DNA of 24,861 nt, from NCBI GenBank assembly GCA_019413955.1, contig DXMX01000005.1, forward strand, positions 1 through 24,861. Reading direction: 5' to 3'. The translations under genes and the position numbers were made by a program. Of the stretch, positions 14,932 to 21,230 are shown in pieces; within the stretch, counting starts at the first letter, position 1; every line of letters starts with the position of its first letter. Source of the stretch: Collinsella sp. (lineage in GTDB: Bacteria; Actinomycetota; Coriobacteriia; Coriobacteriales; Coriobacteriaceae). The notes beneath the pieces are model-generated. The model saw nothing but the letters and a program-made list of their open reading frames with translations. It ran no database searches and was not told the origin of the DNA.

Positions 14932-15552
14932 TTGATCAGCATGATTCTCGGCCGCAAGATTGGCATGACCCAGGTTTGGGACGAGGACGACAACGTCGTT
15001 CCCGTCACGGTCATCCAGGCTGGCCCCTGCGCTGTCTCGCAGGTTAAAACTCAGGCAACCGACGGCTATGACGCCGTCCAGATCGGTTTCGGCGACATCA
15101 AGGCCAAGAACGTGAACAAGCCCATGGCTGGTCACTTCGCCAAGGCTGGCGTCGAGCCTGTCCGCTTCCTTCGTGAGGTCCGCGTCGAGAACGGCGAGGA
15201 GCACAAGGTCGGCGAGGTCGTCACCGTCGCTGATTTCGCTGATGTCGAGAAGGTCGACGTCATCGGTACCTCCAAGGGTAAGGGCTTCCAGGGTCGCATC
15301 AAGCGCTGGGGTCAGCGCCGCGGTCCTATGACGCATGGTTCTCACTTCCAGCGTCACCCCGGTTCTATCGGTCAGTGCGCCTATCCTGCGCGCGTCCTCA
15401 AGGGCGTCAAGATGGCCGGTCACATGGGTAACGAGCGCGTTACCGTCAAGAACCTTTCCGTTGTCCGCATCGATGCCGAGCAGAACCTCATCTTGGTCAA
15501 GGGCGCTGTCCCGGGTGCCAAGAATGGTCTCGTCGCCATCCGTATGGCCTAA
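14932..15552 (+). CDS. rplC: 50S ribosomal protein L3
   Basis: L3 is an early-assembly large-subunit protein near the peptidyl transferase centre. The product has about 206 residues with ILGRKIGMTQVWDEDD at the start, SKGKGFQGRIKRWGQRRGPMTHGSHFQRHPGSIG as its long loop and GHMGNERVTVKNL. The start is uncertain between TTG at 14932 (MISMILG, behind a weak GGGA) and ATG at 14941 (MILG, no ribosome binding site visible). It opens the S10-type operon here, since rpsJ lies far upstream at 695. Confidence 0.95.
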   Translation: MISMILGRKIGMTQVWDEDDNVVPVTVIQAGPCAVSQVKTQATDGYDAVQIGFGDIKAKNVNKPMAGHFAKAGVEPVRFLREVRVENGEEHKVGEVVTVADFADVEKVDVIGTSKGKGFQGRIKRWGQRRGPMTHGSHFQRHPGSIGQCAYPARVLKGVKMAGHMGNERVTVKNLSVVRIDAEQNLILVKGAVPGAKNGLVAIRMA

Positions 15553-15598
15553 GGGCCCAGCCCATTTAGCCCAGCGTCATACCAAGGAGAACACTTAA

Positions 15599-16225
15599 AT
15601 GGCAAAGTTTGAAGTAAAGAACAGCGAGGGCAAGAAGGTCGCCGAGGCCGAGCTCGCCGCTGAGGTGTACGGCATCGAGCCGAACATCCACGTTATGCAC
15701 CACATCGTCAAGTGCCAGATGGCCTCTTGGCGTCAGGGCACCCAGTCCGCTAAGGGCCGCTCTGAGGTTTCCGGTGGCGGCAAGAAGCCTTGGCGTCAGA
15801 AGGGCACCGGCCGTGCCCGCCAGGGTTCCATCCGTGCTGCCCAGTGGCGTCACGGTGGCGTTGTCTTCGCCCCCAAGCCCCGTTCCTACGCTAAGCGTAT
15901 GAACAACAAGGAGGTCAAGCTGGCTATGCGCTCCGCGCTGTCCGCCAAGCTGGCCGATGGCGAGCTCGTGCTCGTCGACGACTACGGCTTCGAGAAGCCT
16001 TCCACCAAGGCTGCCGTCGCCATGCTCAAGGCTCTCGGCCTTGAGGGCAAGCGTCTGACCATCATCGTTCGCGATGAGGACGTCAACGCCTACCTGTCGT
16101 TCCGCAACATTCCCAAGACGTTCATCATCACCGCTGACGAGGCCAACACCTACGATCTCGTCAACAACAACGCTGTGCTGATGCCCGCCGACATCGCCGC
16201 TCACTTCGGGGAGGTGCTTGCATAA
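15599..16225 (+). CDS. rplD: 50S ribosomal protein L4
   Basis: L4 lines the exit tunnel with its extended loop and in E. coli also represses the S10 operon. The 208-residue product shows the loop region with KGRSEVSGGGKKPWRQKGTGRARQGSIRAAQWRHGGVVFAP and a typical C-terminal half ending in AHFGEVLA. The ATG is eight bases after AAGGAGA. It ends directly against rplW with no gap. Given the structured rplC leader, L4 is the first candidate regulator, by analogy only. Confidence 0.96.
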   Translation: MAKFEVKNSEGKKVAEAELAAEVYGIEPNIHVMHHIVKCQMASWRQGTQSAKGRSEVSGGGKKPWRQKGTGRARQGSIRAAQWRHGGVVFAPKPRSYAKRMNNKEVKLAMRSALSAKLADGELVLVDDYGFEKPSTKAAVAMLKALGLEGKRLTIIVRDEDVNAYLSFRNIPKTFIITADEANTYDLVNNNAVLMPADIAAHFGEVLA

Positions 16226-16513
16226 ATGACCGCCCACGAGATCATCATCCGTCCGATCGTGTCCGAGCGTTCCTTCTCCGGCATGGAGCTGAACAAGTAC
16301 ACGTTCGAGGTCGCCAAGGATGCTAACAAGTATCAGATCAAGGACGCCGTCGAGGAGATCTTCGGTGTCAAGGTCGTTCGCGTGAACACCCTGACGGTCA
16401 AGCCCAAGACCAAGCGCGTGCGCTATGTCGCCGGCAAGACCCGTTCTTGGAAGAAGGCCATCGTCACGCTGGCCGAGGGCGACACCATCGAGGTCTTTGG
16501 CAACCAGGCCTAA
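16226..16513 (+). CDS. rplW: 50S ribosomal protein L23
   Basis: L23 sits at the tunnel exit and is the docking site for trigger factor and SRP. The 95-residue protein has IIIRPIVSERSFSGME, KYTFEVAKDANKYQIKDAVEEIFGVKV and NTLTVKPKTKRVRY, all typical. It starts directly after the rplD stop. A strong hairpin and a promoter-like element lie in the unusually long 179-base gap before rplB. Confidence 0.96.
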   Translation: MTAHEIIIRPIVSERSFSGMELNKYTFEVAKDANKYQIKDAVEEIFGVKVVRVNTLTVKPKTKRVRYVAGKTRSWKKAIVTLAEGDTIEVFGNQA

Positions 16514-16530
16514 GACTCGCTGCTGTTGAG

Positions 16531-16574
16531 TGAGCTCATGCCTCCCAAATAGGGGAGGCGGGAGCTCAAGGTTT
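16531..16574 (+). terminator. Terminator- or attenuator-like hairpin between rplW and rplB
   Basis: TGAGCTC (16531-16537) pairs with GAGCTCA (16562-16568) and GCCTCCC (16540-16546) with GGGAGGC (16553-16559), separated by two-base symmetrical internal loops. It is followed by AGGTTTT. The T-run is short, so it may give partial termination or mark an RNA processing site. It begins 17 bases after the rplW stop. Confidence 0.6.
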
Positions 16575-16586
16575 TGGGCGTATAAA

Positions 16587-16613
16587 ATGGACACGCCCGG
16601 AACCGTGTATACG
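16587..16613 (+). promoter_or_regulatory. Promoter-like element upstream of rplB
   Basis: This is the second copy of the 26-base element seen before rplC, from ATGGACACGCCCG to CCGTGTATAC, with three differences. It follows the rplW-rplB hairpin and lies about 80 bases before the rplB ATG. The GTATAC core could be a -10 region; a TATAAA at 16581-16586 just upstream is an alternative. It suggests that rplB and the genes after it can be transcribed separately from rplC-rplD-rplW. Confidence 0.5.
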
Positions 16614-16692
16614 TCCGGTGTCATCGCACCCGAGGCAGAACCTCGAATCCCTGTCTGCGATGGCTAACGGATTCCTATTGAAAGGGATTGTA

Positions 16693-17523
16693 ATGGCTGT
16701 AAAGCACCTTAAGCCGACCTCCGCTGGTAGGCGTTGGCAGACGATCTCCGACTTCTCCGAGATCACCTGCACCAAGCCCGAGAAGTCTCTTCTCGAGCCC
16801 CTGCCCAAGAAGGCCGGTCGTAACAACAACGGCCGCATCACCACCCGCCACCAGGGCGGCGGCGTGAAGCGTCGTTACCGCGTGATCGACTTCAAGCGCA
16901 ACAAGGACGGCGTGCCCGCCAAGGTTGCCACGATCGAGTACGATCCGAACCGTTCCGCTCGCATCGCTCTGCTGCACTACGCTGACGGTGAGAAGCGCTA
17001 CATCCTGGCCCCCAAGGGCCTCGAGGTCGGTCAGACCATCATGTCCGGTTCTGACGCCGACATCAAGCCAGGCAACGCTCTGCCCCTCGCCGACATCCCC
17101 GTCGGTACGCTCATCCACGCCGTCGAGTTCCAGCCGGGCAAGGGCGCCGCTATCGCCCGTTCCGCCGGTAACTCCTGCCAGCTGATGGGTAAGGAGGGCA
17201 AGTACGCTATCGTCCGTATGCCTTCCTCCGAGATGCGCCGCATCCTCGTTACCTGCCGCGCCACCGTCGGTGAGGTCGGCAACGCCGATCACTCCAACAT
17301 CGTCATCGGCAAGGCCGGCCGTAAGCGTCACATGAACGTGCGCCCGACCGTCCGCGGTACCGTCATGAACCCTGTCGACCACCCGCACGGCGGTGGCGAG
17401 GGCAAGAACCACACCTCTGGTCGTCCCTCCGTTACCCCCTGGGGTAAGCCGACGAAGGGCCTTCGTACGCGCAAGAAGAAGAAGGTCTCGAACCAGCACA
17501 TCATTCGTCGCCGTAAGAAGTAA
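16693..17523 (+). CDS. rplB: 50S ribosomal protein L2
   Basis: L2 is needed for subunit association and peptidyl transferase activity. The 276-residue product begins MAVKHLKPTSAGRRWQTISD and has GRNNNGRITTRHQGGGVKRRYR, the conserved NPVDHPHGGGEGKNH segment with the functional histidine, and a basic C-terminus ending in RRRKK. The ATG at 16693 follows GAAAGGGA; an upstream in-frame ATG at 16618 would add 25 residues unlike the family. Confidence 0.96.
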   Translation: MAVKHLKPTSAGRRWQTISDFSEITCTKPEKSLLEPLPKKAGRNNNGRITTRHQGGGVKRRYRVIDFKRNKDGVPAKVATIEYDPNRSARIALLHYADGEKRYILAPKGLEVGQTIMSGSDADIKPGNALPLADIPVGTLIHAVEFQPGKGAAIARSAGNSCQLMGKEGKYAIVRMPSSEMRRILVTCRATVGEVGNADHSNIVIGKAGRKRHMNVRPTVRGTVMNPVDHPHGGGEGKNHTSGRPSVTPWGKPTKGLRTRKKKKVSNQHIIRRRKK

Positions 17524-17555
17524 TTTCGGATACCGAGTTTTAGGAGAAAGCACTT

Positions 17556-17816
17556 ATGAGCAGAAGTCTCAAAAAGGGCCCGTTCGTGGAGACTCGCCTT
17601 CTCTCGCGTATCACCGCGATGAACGAGGCTGGCAAGAAGGACGTCGTGAAGACCTGGTCCCGCGCGTCCACCATCTTCCCCGAGATGGTTGGTCACACCA
17701 TCGCCGTCCACGACGGCCGCAAGCATGTGCCCGTGTATGTTACCGAGTCCATGGTTGGTCACAAGCTCGGCGAGTTCGCGCCGACTCGTACGTTCCGTGG
17801 CCACAAGGCCAAATAG
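17556..17816 (+). CDS. rpsS: 30S ribosomal protein S19
   Basis: S19 is a small-subunit head protein near the A-site. The 86-residue protein begins MSRSLKKGPFVETRLL and carries WSRASTIFPEMVGHTIAVHDGRKHVPVYVTESMVGHKLGEFAPTRTFRGH, the standard core. The ATG follows TTAGGAGAAA. It is 32 bases after rplB and 14 bases before rplV. Confidence 0.96.
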   Translation: MSRSLKKGPFVETRLLSRITAMNEAGKKDVVKTWSRASTIFPEMVGHTIAVHDGRKHVPVYVTESMVGHKLGEFAPTRTFRGHKAK

Positions 17817-17830
17817 GGGGTTAACCGTAA

Positions 17831-18202
17831 ATGGCAACTAAGTCTATTGAAACTGAGGCCACCGAGGTTCGCGCCGTCGCTAAGTACGTGCGTGTTTCCC
17901 CCAGCAAGGCCCGCCTGGTGGTCGATCTGATCCGCCGCAAGCCTGTCGCTCAGGCCTTCGACATCCTCCACTTCTGCGACCGCGCCGTCGCCGTGGATGT
18001 CGAGAAGGTTCTCCGTTCCGCCGTTGCGAACGCCGAGAACAACAATGGTCTGCGTGCCGACAACCTGGTTGTCGCCGCTGCCTATGTTGACGAGGGTCCG
18101 ACGCTTAAGCGCATCCGTCCCCGCGCCAAGGGTTCCGCTTCTCGCATTCTGAAGCGTACTTCCCACATCACCGTCGTCGTTGCTCCTCGAAAGGAGGCGT
18201 AA
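17831..18202 (+). CDS. rplV: 50S ribosomal protein L22
   Basis: L22 contributes a beta-hairpin to the exit tunnel, a site where macrolide-resistance changes occur in other bacteria. The 123-residue product has KYVRVSPSKARLVVDLIRRKPV, SAVANAENNNGLRADNLVV and GPTLKRIRPRAKGSASRILKRTSHITVVV. Its N-terminus carries about ten extra residues (MATKSIETEATEV) before the core. The rpsC ribosome binding site AAAGGAGG lies inside its last codons. Confidence 0.95.
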   Translation: MATKSIETEATEVRAVAKYVRVSPSKARLVVDLIRRKPVAQAFDILHFCDRAVAVDVEKVLRSAVANAENNNGLRADNLVVAAAYVDEGPTLKRIRPRAKGSASRILKRTSHITVVVAPRKEA

Positions 18203-18208
18203 AGCTGT

Positions 18209-18919
18209 ATGGGTCAGAAAGTCTACCCCACCGGCTTCCGTCTTGGCATCACCGAGAACTGGCGCTCCCGCTGGTTCGCAGAGAAGGATTACGCTAAGAC
18301 CCTCGGTAACGATCTCGAGATCCGCAAGTACCTCGAGAAGCGTCTTTCCCGCGCAGCTGTCTCCCGTGTCGAGATCGAGCGCGCTGGTGACAAGGTGAAG
18401 GTCATCATCCTCACTGCTCGCCCCGGCGTTGTCATCGGTAAGAAGGGTGCCGAGATCGATACCCTCCGTACCGAGCTCGAGAAGGTCGCTGGCGTCTCCA
18501 AGGGCCAGCTCTCCGTCGACGTTGTCGAGATCAAGCGCCCCGAGCTTGACGCCAACCTCGTTGCTCAGTCTATCGCCGAGCAGCTCGAGGGCCGCGTTGC
18601 CTTCCGTCGCGCTATGCGCAAGGCTGTCCAGTCCGCCCGCAAGGCCGGCGCTAAGGGCATCCGTATCCAGTGCTCCGGTCGTCTCGGCGGTGCCGAGATG
18701 GGCCGTCGTGAGTGGTACCGTGAGGGTCGCGTGCCTCTGCACACCCTTCGTGCCAAGATCGACTACGGCACGGCTGTCGCCAGCACCACCATGGGCGCTT
18801 GCGGCGTGAAGGTCTGGATCTACCTGGGCGAGAAGCTCCCGGGCCAGCCTGTTCCCAACCCTGCACTCGAGGGCTCTTCCCGTCCTCGTCGTCGTAACTC
18901 CGAGAGGAGGGGTCAGTAG
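18209..18919 (+). CDS. rpsC: 30S ribosomal protein S3
   Basis: S3 is part of the mRNA entry site. The 236-residue protein begins MGQKVYPTGFRLGITENWRSRWF and has a KH domain with the VVIGKKGAEI loop, then the C-terminal domain with GRLGGAEMGRREWYREGRVPLHTLRAKIDYG. A short basic, proline-rich tail follows (residues about 210-236). It overlaps the GTG start of rplP by one base. Confidence 0.96.
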   Translation: MGQKVYPTGFRLGITENWRSRWFAEKDYAKTLGNDLEIRKYLEKRLSRAAVSRVEIERAGDKVKVIILTARPGVVIGKKGAEIDTLRTELEKVAGVSKGQLSVDVVEIKRPELDANLVAQSIAEQLEGRVAFRRAMRKAVQSARKAGAKGIRIQCSGRLGGAEMGRREWYREGRVPLHTLRAKIDYGTAVASTTMGACGVKVWIYLGEKLPGQPVPNPALEGSSRPRRRNSERRGQ

Positions 18920-19422
18920 TGCTTGCCCCTAAGCGTATTCTTCACCGCAAGGTGCAGCGTGGCTCCATGAAGGGCCAGGCCAAGGGTAATACCGAGCTGC
19001 ATTTCGGCGAGTTTGGTATCCAGGCTCTCGAGGCCCATTGGATCACTAACCGTCAGATCGAGGCCGCTCGTATTGCCATGACCCGCTACATGAAGCGTGG
19101 CGGTCGTGTCTACATCACGATCTTCCCCGATAAGCCCATCACCAAGAAGCCTGCCGAGACTCGCATGGGTTCTGGTAAGGGTAACCCCGAGGAGTGGGTG
19201 GCCGTTGTCAAGCCCGGCCGCATCATGTTCGAGGTCAAGGGCGTGCCCGAGGAGGTCGCTCGCGAGGCTCTGCGTCTTGCACAGCACAAGCTTCCCATCA
19301 AGACCAAGATTGTTGCTGCTAAGAACGCTGAGCAGCGCATCGAGAAGGAGATGGCTGAGGAGGCCGCTCTCGAGGCCAAGTGGGCTGCTGAGGACGCCGC
19401 CGCCGCCAAGGAGGAGAACTAA
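18919..19422 (+). CDS. rplP: 50S ribosomal protein L16 with C-terminal extension
   Basis: L16 helps position tRNA in the A-site. The product begins at a GTG that shares its G with the rpsC stop: MLAPKRILHRKVQRGSMKGQAKGN, then ALEAHWITNRQIEAARIAMTRYMKRGGRVYI and ETRMGSGKGNPEEWVAVVKPGRIMFEV. At 167 residues it is longer than the usual 137-145. The extra part is an Ala/Glu/Lys-rich helix-prone tail from about residue 135, including MAEEAALEAKWAAEDAAAAKEEN. It overlaps the rpmC ATG by one base. Confidence 0.95.
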   Translation: MLAPKRILHRKVQRGSMKGQAKGNTELHFGEFGIQALEAHWITNRQIEAARIAMTRYMKRGGRVYITIFPDKPITKKPAETRMGSGKGNPEEWVAVVKPGRIMFEVKGVPEEVAREALRLAQHKLPIKTKIVAAKNAEQRIEKEMAEEAALEAKWAAEDAAAAKEEN

Positions 19423-19637
19423 TGAAGCCCGCAGAGATTCGTGAGCTCTCGGACGCTCAGCTCGTTGAGAAGCTGAAGGAAATGCGCGCCGAGCTCTTTA
19501 ACCTTCGTTTCCAGATGGCCACCAGCCAGCTGGACAACACCGCTCGCGTCAACACCGTGAAGAAGGACATCGCTCGCGTCCTCACGGAGCAGCGCGCCCG
19601 CGAGATCGCAGCGGAGAAGTCCGCTGTCGCCGAGTAG
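19422..19637 (+). CDS. rpmC: 50S ribosomal protein L29
   Basis: L29 lies beside L23 at the tunnel exit. The 71-residue helical-hairpin protein shows MKPAEIRELSDAQLVEKLKEMRAELFNLRFQ and NTVKKDIARVLTEQRAREI, typical of the family. Its start codon overlaps the rplP stop (TAATG). Confidence 0.95.
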   Translation: MKPAEIRELSDAQLVEKLKEMRAELFNLRFQMATSQLDNTARVNTVKKDIARVLTEQRAREIAAEKSAVAE

Positions 19638-19653
19638 GACCTAAGGAGAGAAC

Positions 19654-19914
19654 ATGACTGATTCGCGTAACTCGCGTAAGGTCCGTACGGGTGTCGTTAC
19701 CTCCGTCTCCGGTGCCAAGACCATTGTTGTCACCATCACCGAGCGCAAGCGTCACCCCAAGTACGGCAAGATGATGACCAGCTCCAAGAAGCTGCACGCT
19801 CACGACGAGGAGTGCACGGCTGGCGTGGGCGACACCGTCCGCGTTATGGAGACCCGTCCTATGTCCAAGATGAAGCGTTGGCGCCTCATCGAGGTCGTCG
19901 AGCGCGCTAAATAA
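19654..19914 (+). CDS. rpsQ: 30S ribosomal protein S17
   Basis: S17 is an early-binding 16S rRNA protein with an OB fold. The 86-residue product shows RKVRTGVVTSVSGAKTIVVTITERKRHPKYGK, then KLHAHDEECTAGVGDTVRVMETRPMSKMKRWRLIEVVE. The ATG follows AAGGAGAGA. It is the last gene before an unusually long gap of 118 bases. Confidence 0.95.
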   Translation: MTDSRNSRKVRTGVVTSVSGAKTIVVTITERKRHPKYGKMMTSSKKLHAHDEECTAGVGDTVRVMETRPMSKMKRWRLIEVVERAK

Positions 19915-20032
19915 GCAGTCGCTCTTACGACTTGTACGTTTCCGAAGATGTGCGTATGCCTGGCTTGCATACCACAGGCCGTATAAAGGCAGCGCACCTC
20001 TCTTCGGTTCTTAGTTCGGAGGAACATCTACC
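19915..20032 (+). promoter_or_regulatory. Long rpsQ-rplN gap with candidate promoter and hairpin
   Basis: Most gaps in this operon are under 50 bases; this one is 118. TTGTAC and TATGCC are separated by 17 bases (19932-19960), a possible promoter. TATGC...GCATA and GGCTTG...CAGGCC can form a small hairpin between about 19956 and 19980. Just before the leader of rplN is GGCCGTATAAAGGC, which resembles GGGCGTATAAAATGG ahead of rplB. The hexamer calls are by eye and tentative. Confidence 0.35.
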
Positions 20033-20401
20033 ATGATTCAGATGCAAACCATGCTGAACGTCGCCGACAACTCCGGCGCTCGCAAGATTCGCTGCATCAA
20101 GGTGCTTGGCGGTTCCAAGCGTCGTTATGCAGGCATCGGCGATGTGTTCATCGGTGCTGTCCAGGAGGCTACCCCTGGCGCCAACGTCAAGAAGAAGGAC
20201 GTTGTCCGTTGCGTCGTCGTTCGCACCGTTAAGGAGATCCGCCGCAAGGATGGCTCCTACATTCGCTTTGATGAGAACGCCTGCGTTGTCATCAACAACG
20301 ATGGTTCGCCCGTCGGCACCCGTATCTTCGGGCCCGTCGCTCGCGAGCTTCGTGACAAGAAGTACATGAAGATCGTCTCGCTCGCTCCCGAGACCCTGTA
20401 G
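20033..20401 (+). CDS. rplN: 50S ribosomal protein L14
   Basis: L14 lies at the subunit interface. The 122-residue protein has the signature MLNVADNSGARKIRCIKVLGGSKRRYAGIGD, then VKKKDVVRCVVVRTVKEIRRKDGSYIRFDENACVVINNDGSPVGTRIFGPVARELRDK. The ATG is preceded by CGGAGGA. It starts what would be the spc-type part of the cluster. Confidence 0.96.
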   Translation: MIQMQTMLNVADNSGARKIRCIKVLGGSKRRYAGIGDVFIGAVQEATPGANVKKKDVVRCVVVRTVKEIRRKDGSYIRFDENACVVINNDGSPVGTRIFGPVARELRDKKYMKIVSLAPETL

Positions 20402-20414
20402 TTAGGGGAGATAT

Positions 20415-20720
20415 ATGTATATCAAGAAGGGCGATAAGGTCCAGGTTCTCTCTGGTAAGGATCGCGGCAAGCAGGGCGTTGTCCTGCGTGCTCTCCCCGC
20501 AGAGAACAAGGTCGTTGTCGAGGGCGTTTCGGTCGTCAAGAAGGCCGTCAAGCCCAACGCTGCCAACCAGCAGGGCGGCATTGTTTCGCAGGAGGCTCCC
20601 ATCGATGCCTCCAACGTCAATCTCGTTTGCCCCGAGTGCGGTAAGGTTACCCGCGTCGGTCACGAGAAGGACGGCAAGAACAAGCTGCGCGTCTGCAAGA
20701 AGTGCGGCCACAAGTTCTAA
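20415..20720 (+). CDS. rplX: 50S ribosomal protein L24, four-cysteine type
   Basis: L24 is an assembly initiator of the large subunit. The 101-residue protein begins MYIKKGDKVQVLSGKDRGKQG (KOW motif). The C-terminal part has CPECG and CKKCG pairs, a zinc-ribbon-like arrangement common in Gram-positive L24. It is followed by a strong terminator instead of rplE, so the cluster ends here. Confidence 0.95.
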   Translation: MYIKKGDKVQVLSGKDRGKQGVVLRALPAENKVVVEGVSVVKKAVKPNAANQQGGIVSQEAPIDASNVNLVCPECGKVTRVGHEKDGKNKLRVCKKCGHKF

Positions 20721-20746
20721 GCTGCCCGCAACATCAAGTTGCTAGT

Positions 20747-20783
20747 AAAGGCCCGGATGCCCCACGGCACCCGGGCCTTTTTC
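20747..20783 (+). terminator. Rho-independent terminator after rplX
   Basis: AAAGGCCCGG (20747-20756) pairs with CCGGGCCTTT (20771-20780), with TGCC/GGCA extending the stem inside, followed by TTTTT. It lies 26 bases after the rplX stop and ends the ribosomal protein operon. Confidence 0.93.
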
Positions 20784-20792
20784 TATCCCTAC

Positions 20793-20953
20793 TCATTGGG
20801 GACAGACTTAAATGAGTGGCCGTTGAAATGCCGGCACCTGGGGGCGTTCATTTTCTGTCGGCAGCTGGGGACGACCATTCATTGGGGACAGACTTAAATG
20901 ACCAGTCGTTGGGGGGACAGTCTCTATGTGCCGGCAGTTTGGGACGATCCTTT
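20793..20953 (+). repeat. Degenerate direct repeats with GGGGACAG core
   Basis: TTGGGGACAGACTTAAATGA occurs within identical 23-base copies at 20793-20815 and 20879-20901, with a weaker third version (GGGGGGACAGTCTCTATG) near 20911. A second repeat beginning CCGGCA, followed by a T/G-rich GGGACGAcc stretch, occurs at 20831-20852, 20859-20881 and 20931-20953. No coding frame with recognisable similarity covers this stretch. It looks like tandemly decayed copies of an interspersed element. Confidence 0.75.
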
Positions 20954-21049
20954 GATGTCTGATGCCCCCAGAGGGGTGAAGTAATACAGCTGGGTCTGTC
21001 TTTTAGGGCTTTGGTGTTCCGCCCCTTTATGTTTCACAAGGATCGTCGC

Positions 21050-21093
21050 ATGCGCATTTACGCGCATAGCCTTGCGCGACAATGCGCATAGCC
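21050..21093 (+). promoter_or_regulatory. Paired ATGCGCAT palindromes upstream of the oxidoreductase
   Basis: The perfect palindrome ATGCGCAT occurs at 21050-21057 and 21082-21089, and GCGCATAGCC occurs at 21062-21071 and 21084-21093. They lie 140-180 bases before the oxidoreductase gene. They may be operators, possibly for the DeoR-type regulator of the same unit; this is inference from position. The remaining sequence between 20954 and 21230 shows a small CCCC/GGGG hairpin near 20964 and a possible -10 box TATAGG at 21182. Confidence 0.35.
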
Positions 21094-21230
21094 GCGCAAA
21101 CATCTGCCAACTATGGCTAAATAATGACCGATAAGCAAATAAATACGCAAACACGAGCAGATACGCGCGCAATTGTGCGACTATAGGTTTGTTAGAAATG
21201 AAGGACTTCCGATGACTCAGGAGGCACATC

